Shown one piece after another: positions 47,601 through 58,949 of a stretch of DNA of 64,000 nt. The notes below the pieces were generated by a model, which saw nothing but the letters and a program-made list of their open reading frames with translations, searched no databases and was not told the origin of the DNA. How positions within the stretch are numbered: the first letter of the stretch is position 1; each line of letters opens with the position of its first letter. This stretch comes from Haberlea rhodopensis (taxonomy: Eukaryota > Streptophyta > Magnoliopsida > Lamiales > Gesneriaceae). The stretch spans positions 1 to 64,000 of the forward strand of contig CAJQUN010000171.1 of the NCBI GenBank assembly GCA_907163345.1, given 5' to 3'. The position numbers and the translations under genes are program-made.

Positions 47601-49137
47601 ATCAGCTTTGATGACTTCCTATTGCCATCTGGGCTATGACTTCGATGTAGACACGTCGCCGGTGCGAGTGTCGACCTTATTGGCCGAGCCAGATGTATTT
47701 GAGGCTATCAGGAAAGCCCAGAGGTCGGATGATGAAGTGCAGAGATGATCATCGATAGCACTTCGAGGTCAGCCAACAAAGTTTAGAGTGGCCAAAGATG
47801 ATTCACTAAGACTGGGCAACCGATGGGTAGTCCCAGATACACCAGAGTTACGTAAAGGAATTTTAGAACGGGCTCATAGTAGCCGATTCAATATCCACCC
47901 CGGAGGAAGAAAGATGTACAAGGACCTAAGTGGTCAATTCTGGTGGAGACGCATGAAGCATGATGCGATCAGTTATGTTAAGAGATGTTTAATCTGCCAA
48001 CAAGTAAAGGCAGAAAGGCAGAGGCCTGGTGGCGAGCTGAAGAGCTTAGAGGTACCTAAGTGGAAGTGGGAGCATATATCTATGGATTTCGTGACCCACT
48101 TGCCAAGGTCGGCCTCTGGATTTGATGCGATCTGGGTGATCGTGGATAGGCTGACGAAAGTAGCTCATTTCATCCCTTACAGTATGACTTTCACGTATCT
48201 AAAGATGGCCCAATTATATGTACGGGATGTAGTGAGGTTGCATGGGATTCCAGTCTCGATCGTGTCTGACAGAGACCCAAGGTTTACTTCTCATTTCTGG
48301 GAGGGTCTCCAGACAGCTTTGGGCACCGAAGTGAGACTAAGTACAGCTTACCACCCTCAGACTGATGGCCAAACGGAGCGTACTATACAGACGCTCGAAG
48401 ATATGCTGAGGGCATGTGTTTTGGAGTTTGATACTCCGTGGCAAGAATCTATACCACTGGTAGAGTTCTCATACAATAACAGCTATCAGGCGAGCATTCA
48501 AATGGCCCCTTTTGAAGCTCTTTACGGACGACGATGTAGGTCACCGCTGTATTGGGAGGACTTGACGAGTAAAGCGGTCGGAGGACCGGATATGATTAAG
48601 GACATGGAGGAAAAGATTAAGATGATACGCTTAAAGATGAAAGCGGGCCAAGATAGGCAAGCAGCCTATGCAAATAAGCGGCGACGGCCGCTAGAATTTC
48701 AAGTAGGAGACAAGGTCTTCTTGAAAATCTCACCCTTCAGGGGTGTTGTTCGATTTGGTATGCGGGGAAAGTTATCCCCGAGGTATGTTGGACCGTATGA
48801 GGTATTACAGCGTATCGGCACTTTGGCTTACCGATTGGCTCTACCGCCGTCTTTATCTGGGATTCATGATGTTTTCCATGTTTCTATGCTACGGAAGTAT
48901 GAGCCAGACCCGTCTCATGTTTTACAGCCTACTGAAGTGCAGTTAGACTCAGATGTATCCTACGTTGAACGACCGGTCAGAATTCTGGATCGCGAGGATC
49001 GCAGACTACGAAGTAAAGTTATACCGATGGTCAAAGTTCAGTGGGATCGTCGGGGTGTCGAGGAGGCTACGTGGGAGACGGAGCGGCATATGATGCAGCA
49101 TTACCCCGAACTATTTTCTGGTATGAGTTATGTTTAG
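44624..49137 (+). pseudogene. B gag-pol polyprotein, frameshift plus two stops
   Basis: The ATG at 44624 (MAANVEVGDAV) opens gag. A one-base loss near 44884 (after KTTWIR) moves the frame. From there one frame runs to 49137 with TGA at 47116-47118 (inside QLTQK-VPFFW) and TGA for Trp at 47746-47748. Domains: gag; zinc knuckles [13 protein letters not shown] and [14 protein letters not shown]; protease [12 protein letters not shown] with [10 protein letters not shown] and FIDDILIYS; RNase H with [10 protein letters not shown]; integrase with [14 protein letters not shown] and [11 protein letters not shown]; chromodomain-like [12 protein letters not shown]. The catalytic motifs are kept, so damage is limited to the three lesions. 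Confidence 0.92.
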
Positions 49138-49195
49138 TTTCTTTTGGGTAAGTGCATGCGATTTCGAGGACGAAATCTTGTAAGTAGGGGAGTAA

Positions 49196-51189
49196 TGTGA
49201 TGCCCCGAAATTAATTAATTGCAAGTAAGGCATTAATTATGTTTATATGATGTATCATGTGTTGATGGATTTATGTGTTGGGTATTAAGATGTTAACATG
49301 ATTTAATTGTGTTAATTATTAAATATGAGGAGGATGTGATTTTAGATGAAATTTGGAGCATTCTTGTAAAATGCCTTTAAAATACTATGTTGGAGCATTT
49401 TATACATCATGTTAAGTTTTGGGTACAATTTTAAATAAGTTAAAGCAACCCCTTTTTAAATCCTCTACCCATCACTTTAACCCCTTTACCTTTCACTTTA
49501 TTAAAAATCCCCAAATCATTTCCCAAACCCCAAACCCTACCCATTTTCGAGTTCCACCAAAAGAGGAGAAGAAAAGTTCCACAAAAACTTTGTTTGTGTG
49601 ATCTTTGCTAGGATTTGGAGCCTACAAGAGGTATGGAACCATTCCTTTAAGTTTTATGATGTTTGGTGTTGAAATGGGTTAAGTTTTTGATGTTTTATGT
49701 GGGTTTGTTTGGGTATGTGTTGTTTATGGTTGGGGTATGTTTTTTTGAAGTGTTATATGTTGGTTTTTGTGGGTTATGATATTATTGAAGTTGTTAAGAA
49801 GTTTGGTTTTGGGTGGCTTGAGGAAGAGCTTGAAAAATGAGCATTAATGGCGAAATTTCGGAGCACAGCACTCGGCGATCGATCGCCCGTTCTTGGCGAT
49901 CGATCGCGAGCCTCCAGTGCCCGCCAGTAGCATTTGGCGATCGATCGCCACTCTTGGGCGATCGATCTGCGAGGCTGGCAATCGATCGCGCCAAAAGTGG
50001 CGATCGATCGCCAAGGAAAGAATTTTTGCCCCTCGTCCAGTGCGATCTCGCGATCGATCGCGCCTGGGCGGCAATCGATCGCGAGCTGTAAAAAAATGGA
50101 ATTTTGTTATTTATGTGGGATTTTTGGATATTGGACTATATTTAGCTTCTAATATCAATTTGTATGGTTATGTAGAACCGTCCCAGGTACCCACGACTTC
50201 AAGGAGATAAAGTCTACGATTTCTCCTTCTTTTGGAATTAAGGTACGTAAGAGACGTACGAGCATCGGACGGTAAACCATACCCTTACATATTATGATGA
50301 TGTTTAAGATGATATTATGATGATGATGTCTATGATGATATTTATGATGATGATGCTTATGATGATGTTACGATGATGATGCTTATGATGATGTTACGAT
50401 GATGATGCTTACGATGATGTTACGATGATGATGCTTATGATGATGTTACGATGATGATGCTTATGATGATGTTTATGATAATGATGTTTATGAGGACGTC
50501 TATAATGACGAAGTTTATGATAAGGTCATACAACGTGTATGATTGGGTAAGACGCCCATGTGGTAGGATGACACCCAAAGTATGTGAGTGGGTAAGATGC
50601 CCCCGTGGTAAGATGCCACGCAATGTTTATGATATGGTAAGACGCCATATGATTGGGTAAGATGCCCACGTGGTAAGATGCCACACGATGATTATGACAT
50701 GGTAAGATGCCACACGATGATTATGATATGGTAAGATGCCACACAATGGGGTAAGACGCCCTAATATATGAATAAGAGTCAGGGATAACAAAGGAAGTCG
50801 AAGGACGACCAATTACCTTTACTTAACTAAGATGTTATGCATTATTGTATGCTTTTATATAATGTTAAGTAAATATGTGTATGCTCACGATGTGTTATCC
50901 CTGTAGGTACACTTTTGGACCAAGAGCCTAGGGTCGGGTTGAGGAAGTGAGCTAAAGGGAGCATGATGAACGTAGGATGCAGGATTTTGATAGTCTCTAC
51001 TCTAGGAGTAGTGTAAATCTATAGCTTTAACATTCTTTATTGGGAATGTAATTAAATAGCTTTTGAAAACTTTATTTTGGCCTGTAATCTCCTTAGCTCA
51101 AGCTACAACCGGAACCCTTAAGAGGTTATAAATGCATGTTCTGTCCAATTTATGTGTACTAAATGATATTAAGGTAGGAAGACCCTATA
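49196..51189 (+). repeat. 3' LTR of B (1994 bp)
   Basis: Near-identical to the 5' LTR but with different repeat copy numbers: one extra palindrome unit and mutated members (49873-50085), one more GAT-tract unit, and one fewer GGTAAGATGCC unit (50540-50762). Confidence 0.92.
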
Positions 51190-54100
51190 AGTTAGCAAAG
51201 AAACCTCTAATGTGGTGGAGGGGCACTGTAATGGAGCTGAGAGCACTAGGTAATGTGATTGATTGGACACTCTTCAAGACCCGGTTTCTGAACCGGTACT
51301 TCTCCGCAGCGGCGAGACAGACGAAGGAGGACGAGTTTACAAGTTTGAAACAGGGGAACATGACAGTGTCAGACTATGCCACGCGTACTCTTCGTTGCTG
51401 AGGTATGTTCCCCACATTGCCACTAATGGGCACGCAAAGATGAGGAGTTTTATGAAGGGGTTGCGACCGGAGCTCTATGACCGGATTATCACCAATAACC
51501 CAACTTCTTTTGATGATGCTCTCACTAGAGCGGAGCTTGCCGAGCTTGGAGTGGGAGCTTATCCTAGTGCTGTGCCACCACAAGTACCACAACAGAGGCA
51601 GACGAATGACAGCTTGAGGCCCCGGGGAGAGCCATTTAAACCCCGTGGTGCCTCTTCATCTTCACGGTTCGGTGGAAAGAAGTTCTTTGGTCAGAAACAG
51701 GAGAACAAGAAGAATTGGTCGGCCAATCGAGGGTCTTCACAAGGGAATAGGCCGGGAGAGCCGAGGTGCGACAACTGCGGAGGGCCACATTCTTCAAGTA
51801 AGTGCCCTGCCTGTTATAGCTGTGGCAAGATGGGCCACATCGCTCGGTATTGCCCCACCCGGGGAGGACAGTCAGAGTTTCAGGGCAAGAGGCCGAGGTT
51901 TGACGACAGGACAGTACACCAGAGGCAGCAGTTTGGGCCTCGACCATCAGGAGGTCAGACAGTGGGACCTTCCCAGGGTCAGGTGTATGCGCTGACTAGA
52001 GAGCAGGCTCAGGCAGCCCCAGAGGAGGTGATCGCCGGTACGTGTCATTTATTTACGTACCCTGCTTTTATTTTGATAGATACAGGTGCCTCCCACTCTT
52101 TTGTATCTGTTGGCTTTGTGGAGAGACACCATATGCGCACGTCTTCTCTACCCACGCCTCTCCTTGTCTCGACACCCACTGGAAGAAATGTCGTTGCTGA
52201 TCAGTTCATGGCAGATTGCCTCATTTATTTTGAGGGCAACGAGTTGAAGGCAGACTTGATTGTGTTGGGTATGTCAGACTTTGACTGCATCATGGGTATT
52301 GATATTCTGAACAGATATCAAGCAGTGGTAGATTGCCGGCAGAAGACAGTGAAGTTCAGACCTGATTTGGGTAGTCAGTGGACTTTCTTTGGCAACGGTT
52401 CTCGTGCGAAGATTCCATTGATTTCAGCGATCAAGATGACTCAGCTGTTGGAACGTGGCCACACGGGCTATCTCATCTATGCCGTGGACACGTCTGGGAA
52501 GAATAAGGAATTGAGAGTTGAGGATGTACCAGTGGTAGCAGAGTTTGCTGATGTATTCCCAGAAGAGATCCCAGGATTCCCACCGGCTAGGGAAGTTGAG
52601 TTTGGGATCGAGTTGTTACCGGGGACATCCGCTATCTCCCGTGCACCTTACGGGATGGCACCGGCGGAGTTGAGGGAGTTGAAGGAACAGCTGCAGGATC
52701 TCCTTGATAAAGGATATATACGCCCGAGCGTATCGCCATGGGGCGCACCGGTTCTCTTTGTGAAGAAGAAGGACTGTTCGATGCGGTTGTGCATCGATTA
52801 CCGGCAACTGAATAAAGCTACAGTAAAGAACAAATATCCTCTCCCAAGGATTGATGATTTGTTTGATCAGTTGCAAGGTACCAGAGTATATAGCAAGATT
52901 GATTTGAGATCCGGGTACCATCAGATTCGAGTCGGAGAGGAAGATGTGCAGAAGACAGCGTTTCGGACTCGATATGGACATTATGAGTTCTTAGTGATGC
53001 CGTTCGGTGTGACGAATGCTCCAGCGGTCTTCATGAGTCTGATGAACAGAGTGTTTCAGCAGTACCTTGATCAGTTCGTCATCGTGTTCATCGACGACAT
53101 TCTCATCTATTCCCGGAGTGAGGAAGAGCACGCGAAACACTTGAGGACAGTGCTCCAGATTCTTCGAGATCACCAGTTGTATGCCAAGCTCAGTAAGTGT
53201 GAGTTTTGGTTGAGCAGTGTAGTATTTCTGGGCCATGTTATATCGAGCAGCGGAATATCAGTGGATCCCAGGAAGATCGAAGCTGTGATGGAGTGGGCTG
53301 CCCCCACTTCTGTACCTGAGATTCGGAGCTTCCTTGGTTTGGCCGGATATTATAGACGCTTTGTCGAGGGCTTTTCGAAGATTGCCAAGCCATTGACACA
53401 GTTGACCCAGAAAGGAGTACCTTTCTTTTGGTCAGAAGCTTGTGAGGAGAGCTTCCAGGAGTTGAAGCACCGTTTGACGACGGCACCAGTGTTAGTGATC
53501 CCTACGGAGAACTCCAGATTTGTTTTGTATACCGATGCATCACTCCAGGGCCTTGGGTGTGTACTGATGCAGGATAGGCATGTAGTAGCTTATGCATCGA
53601 GGCAGTTGAAGCCGCATGAGACGAGATACCCAGTCCATGACTTGGAACTGGCGGCTATCATCTTCGCCCTGAAGATTTGGAGGCATTATTTGTATGGTAC
53701 GTCGTTTACCATTTACACAGATCACAAGAGCCTCAAGTTTTTATTCACTCAGGCGGAGCTGAACATGAGGCAGAGGAGGTGGATGGACTTACTCAAGGAC
53801 TATGATTGTGAGATTGAGTACCATCCCGGGAAGGCTAATTTGACAGCAGATGCTTTGAGCCGGAAAGTAAAGAGTTCTGCTGAGGACGTCATCCATTTGT
53901 CAGCCATGATGACCTCCTATTGCCATCTGGGCTATGACTTTGACATTGATGCATCACCTGTGTATGTATCGACCTTGTTAGCTGAGCCAGATATCTATGA
54001 GAACATCAGGAGAGCTCAGAGGTCAGATGATGAGGTTCAGAGGTGGTTATCTTTAGTACATCTTGGTCAGCCAACGAAATTCAGAGTGGCCGATGACGGA

Positions 54101-55461
54101 TCTTTGAGATTGGGTGACCGTTGGGTGGTTCCGAGTACGCCGGAGTTGCGTAAAGGGATCTTGGAGCGAGCTCATAGTAGCAGACTTAGCATCCACCCAG
54201 GCGGGAAGAAGATGTATAAAGATTTACGTGGTCAGTTTTGGTGGAAGAGGATGAAATCCGATGTCGTCGCTTTTGTTAAGAGGTGTTTGATCTGCCAGCA
54301 GGTTAAGGCAGAGAGACAGAGACCTGGCGGCGAGTTGAGAAGCTTGGAGATACCGAAGTGGAAGTGGGAACACATTTCCATGGACTTCGTGACTCACCTG
54401 CCGAGGAGTGCTTCAGGCTTTGATGCTATTTGGGTGATTGTGGATCGATTGACTAAGGTAGCTCATTTCATCCCCTATAGCATGACTTTCACCTTTTTGA
54501 GGATGGCACAGTTGTATATTCGAGATGTGGTGAGATTGCATGGGATCCCCATTTCCATAGTGTCGGATCGAGATCCGCGATTCACATCTCATTTTTGGGA
54601 AGGTCTTCAGTCAGCCTTGGAAACTGAAGTCAGATTGAGCACTGCTTATCATCCTCAGACGGATGGCCAGACCGAGCGTACTATCCAGACGCTCGAGGAC
54701 ATGTTGAGAGCTTGTGTTTTGGAGTTCGATGTTTCTTGGCAAGATTCAGTGCCTTTGGTAGAGTTCTCTTATAATAATAGCTACCAGGCGAGTATTCGAT
54801 GGCTCCTTTTGAAGCTCTTTATGGCAGACGGTGTAGATCACCCTTGTGTTGGGATGATTTGGACCGCAAATCGGTCGGAGGACCGGAGTAGTTTCGGGAG
54901 ATGGAAGAGAAGATAAAGATGATAAGGCAGAAAATGAAAGCAGCCCAAGACAGACAGGCAGCTTATGCGAACAAACGGCGGAGACCGTTGGAATTTCAGT
55001 TGGGAGATAAGGTCTTTTTGAAGATCTCGCCTTTCAGAGGCGTTGTGCGATTTGGGATGCGCGGGAAACTGTCTCCGAGGTATGTTGGACCGTACGAGAT
55101 TTTGCAGCGCATTGGCACCTTAGCTTACCGACTAGCTTTGACGCCTTCTTTATCTGGTATACATGATGTGTTTCATGTGTCTATGCTGCGGAAGTATGAG
55201 CCGGATCCGTCGCATGTTTTACAGCCTTCCAAAGTTCAGTTAGAGTCCGATGTGTCTTATGTGGAACGGCCTGTCAGAATTCTGGATCGAGCAGACCGTA
55301 GACTTCGGAACAAAGTGATACCTATGATCAAGGTTCAGTGGGATCCCAGGGGTGTCGAGGAGGCTACGTGGGAGACGGAGCGGCATATGGTGCAGCACTA
55401 CCCGGAACTATTCTCTGGTATGTGTTTATGTTTAGTTTCTTTTGGGGGTAAGTGCATGTGA
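51190..55461 (+). pseudogene. C gag-pol, main part, after element B
   Basis: Continues gag from 42419 ([12 protein letters not shown]). A one-base loss near 51384 changes frame. A long frame then runs through zinc knuckles ([27 protein letters not shown]), protease [12 protein letters not shown] with FIDDILIYS, RNase [11 protein letters not shown] and integrase. A second one-base loss near 54797 (in the [10 protein letters not shown] region) and a TAG at 54889-54891 follow. The last segment gives the integrase end and chromodomain-like [14 protein letters not shown], with a stop near 55461. Unusual substitutions are KKDCSMRL (Gly to Cys) and APYGMAP (Arg to Gly) in RT, and LETEVRLS in integrase. 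It is not functional, being also split by B. Confidence 0.92.
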
Positions 55462-55495
55462 TTTCGAGGACGAAATCTTATAAGTAGGGGAGTAT

Positions 55496-56628
55496 TATGA
55501 TATCCCCGAAATGATTAATTGCAATTTGAGCATTAATTGTGTTTATATGATTAATTATGGTGGTAATTAATTATGTGTTGGATTTATTAATCTTATGGAA
55601 ATGCTTAGTCACATGATAGAGTGACCCGGGAGGGCATTTCAGGGTGCATGTTGTGCATGTTTGAAAAATGGTTATTAGCATGATTTATTTGCCATGGGTA
55701 GCAATTAATTGGAAATCATGAGTTTAATTGATATTTGGTGCATTTGGGATTAATGCTTTTAAAAAATATCATGTTGGGGTGTTTTATACACCATGGGTTT
55801 GTGGGATGCTTTTTAATTAACCCAACCCACTTTATTACCCCAAACCCCCTCAACACTCATTCTTACTTTTCACTTTACCAAATAACACCTCCCAAACCCT
55901 CATTTCCCTTATTTTCGAGTTGGTGCTCAAGGGTGGAGAGAAACCCTTCCAAAAATCTTGTTGTGTGAAGTTTATTGGGTGATTTGAGATCCCCAAGAGG
56001 TATGGATACCTCATTGTTGATTTTGTAAGGTTTTGTTTAAGTTTGGTATGTTTTTGAAGGGTTTTAAATTGGGTTTGTGTGAGTTGGTGTTATTTTTGGG
56101 TGAGTGTTAGATTTATGGTTGTATGATGTTGTTTATTGAAGATTTGTAGGGATTTGGTATGGTTGGTGTTGGATTATTTGAGTTTATTTGAGTTGGGGTT
56201 GAAGATGAGTGAATAGTGCCCAAAAATCGGGTATGCAGGACTCGGCGATCGATCGGCGCCTTTCCGCGATCGATCGCGAGCTGCAGTGCTGAAGACAGTG
56301 GACTTCAGCGATCGATCGCGAGTTTGGCGCGATCGATCGGCGAGGTCGCGATCGATCGGCGCAAACTCAGCGATCGATCGCGGATTGTAAATTTTTGTTG
56401 CTCGAGGCAGTGGGGTCTCGCGATCGATCGGGGTTGTATGGCGATCGATCGCGAGACACCAAATTGGGTGTTTTTGGATTTTTTTGTGGGATTTTTGGTA
56501 TTGGACTATTATTGGGTTCTAATATTGATTTGTGTGAATGTGTAGAACCATCCCAGGTGGCAACACAGCCAAGACATTGAAGTCCTACCATATCCTACAT
56601 TTTGGAAAGGTACGTAGAGGACGTACGG
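55496..56628 (+). repeat. 3' LTR of C, first 1133 bp
   Basis: Preceded by the PPT AAGTAGGGGAGTAT (55482-55495). It is close to identical to 39842-40972 and includes eight palindromes (56243-56454). It is cut by D within the GTACGT/ACGTAC motif (56610-56626). The remainder should follow D outside the window. Confidence 0.9.
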
Positions 56629-58738
56629 TGTGACATCCCGAAATGGTTAATTGCTATTTGGTGCATTAATTGTGGTTACATGATTAATTATGTGGTAATT
56701 GATATGTGTTGGGATTTATTTACCTTATGTGGAAATGCATGGTCATGTGGATAGGATGACCCGGGGTTGCATTTTAGGGTGCATGTGGTGCATGTTGGGT
56801 AAATATTATTGGAAGCATGATTTATTTGCATTGGTTAGCAATTAATTGGAAATCATGTGTTAATTGATATTATGGTGCATTTTGAGTAAATGCTTTGAAA
56901 AATATCATGTTGGGGTGTTTTATACACCATGGAATTGTTTGGTATGCATTTTAAATAACCAACACCTTTTTATTACCCAAACCCCACTTTACATCCCTCA
57001 CTCTTACTTTACCAAAATATCACACCCAAACCCTTCCCTTCCCCTTAATTTTCGAGTTCCACCTTTGAGGTGAAGAGGAGTCCTTACAAACTTTGATTTG
57101 TGGAAGATTGTTGGGTGATTTGAGATCCCCAAGAGGTATGGGTACCTCATGCTTTAATTTTGTAAGGTTTTATTTGAGTTTGGTTTGGTTTTGAAGGGTT
57201 TAAAATGGGTTTGTGTTGGGTGTTGTGATTTTGGTAGTGTTTTGGTTGGATGTTGTTTATATTGAGTTTATGTTGATGTTTAGTGTTGGTTTTGAGTTAT
57301 TGGTATTGGTTGATGTTGGTGTAGGTGGGTTTTTAAGAGTTGGGGTTGAAGATGGGTGAATAGTGCCCAAACCCCGCTTGACCACAACTCGGCGATCGAT
57401 CGGCGTTTTTCTCGCGATCGATCGCGAGCATCAGGGCTGAGGCAGTAAGCCTCAGCGATCGATCGCGAGCTTAGCGCGATCGATCGGCGCTAGCTCCGCG
57501 ATCGATCGCGGATTGTTGAAATTGTTGGGCGAGGCAGTGTGTTCTCGCGATCGATCGGGGCTTGATGGCGATCGATCGCGAGACACCAAAAAAGGGTGTT
57601 TTTGGTTATTTTTGTGGGATTTTTGGTATTGGACTATTATTGGGTTCTAATATTGGTATTTGTGAATATGTAGAACCAACCCAGGTGGCAACACAGCCGA
57701 GGAATTGAAGTCCTACCATATTCCACTTTTGGAAAGGTACGTAGTGGACGTACGGGCACCCAACGGTAACATGTATTTTATATACTCATTGTTTATGCAT
57801 TGTGGATGCGAGTATATATGTGGTATTGCATTGTGGATGCATATACATGTTGATTTATGCCATATGAGGTATTGCATTGTGGATGCATATACATGGTAAT
57901 TTATGCATATTGATGATAGATGCATATTATGATTATTGGATGCACATCCCATGAGTCGTGGTCATCCTTTGATGATTTTAATGCTTGCCGCTTTTTGTAT
58001 TGGTTCCGCTAAATGTGAAGCGAGGGGTGGGAGCGCCGCATGTCACATTTGAGCGTGGTTGTCATATGGGGCGAGGAAAGGGTATTTGCCGCTCTCTGTG
58101 AAGCGAGGGGTGGGAGCGCCGCATGTCCATTGTAGCGAGGTTATCCTATGCCGCCCATATGAATATAAGCGAGGGGCATTAAAATACACTGTGATGGACA
58201 GACTAGGAAATGGTGACCAATATGTGGTACAGTTGAAATGGTATATGATGTCATGACATGTTTTGGCCATTAAAAATAATCTGTTGATTATATTCATGAG
58301 TTGTGGTACAGGGACAACCAAACGGGAAGCGTTTGAAATGCACGGGGAAACAGGAAGTGTTTCATTTTGATTATGCATTTACGCTTTATCTTCATATTGT
58401 GTTGAATATGAATGATTATTATTGCTCATGTTTGGGGGTTGTCCTTGTAGGTACCTTTTTGGCATGATAGATGGGCTTGAACGGGTTGAGGTGGTGAGCT
58501 TATGAAGCGTTCTTTTGAGGCAGAAAGGACAGGATTATTTTTGATAGTATCTACTCTAGGAGTAGTATAAAACTATATTTGAACATTCATTGATTGGAAT
58601 GTAATTAATCATTTTGGTAGTCCTTATTTTGGCATGTAAAGGCTTAAGCTCATAGACTCCACATGTTTATTCTACTCTGATCATATTATTAGCCCTAATT
58701 ATGCCTTGATTCCGCACTTAAGGATTAGGGTCCTTACA
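56629..58738 (+). repeat. 5' LTR of D (2110 bp)
   Basis: It contains seven CGATCGATCG palindromes (57391-57583), including CTCGCGATCGATCGCGAG, the GTACGT-AGTGG-ACGTAC motif (57737-57753) and a CCGC/GCGAGG array (about 57975-58193). Confidence 0.92.
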
Positions 58739-58742
58739 TTAG

Positions 58743-58754
58743 TGGTATCAGAGC
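58743..58754 (+). other. Primer-binding site of D
   Basis: TGGTATCAGAGC, five bases after the 5' LTR; initiator tRNA-Met type. Confidence 0.9.
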
Positions 58755-58949
58755 AGTGGTTAGAGAACCCGGGAACGAGTGAAGGGTAGCCTTAGCATGT
58801 TTGGCTAGGTGCTTACATTTGAAGCATGTTTATGCATGTGGTGCATATCGGTGTATATTTGGTTATACTAACATGCTTATATCACTCCTGTTATCTAACG
58901 ACATGATATATATATTGCTTTGGATTGTTGTTAACATTTGTGTTACAGC

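Larger units (their letters stand above)
42420..51189 (+). mobile_element. Ty3/gypsy chromovirus B, nested in C gag
   Basis: Flanked by AGTTA (42415-42419 and 51190-51194), 8770 bp. LTRs start TGTGATGCCC. The right LTR ends CCCTATA where the left ends CCCTACA. PBS-like TGGTATGAGAGCC follows the 5' LTR (one change from the usual), and the PPT AAGTAGGGGAG precedes the 3' LTR (about 49182-49195). Same gag-pol type as C, D and G1, but its LTR middle is replaced by GAT-rich microsatellite and a GGTAAGATGCC minisatellite. Confidence 0.92.

Noticed and set aside
52616..53725. Minus-strand open frames across chromovirus pol (also 60456-61717)
   Set aside because: Antisense shadows recurring at the same place in each copy because the sense protein is conserved.
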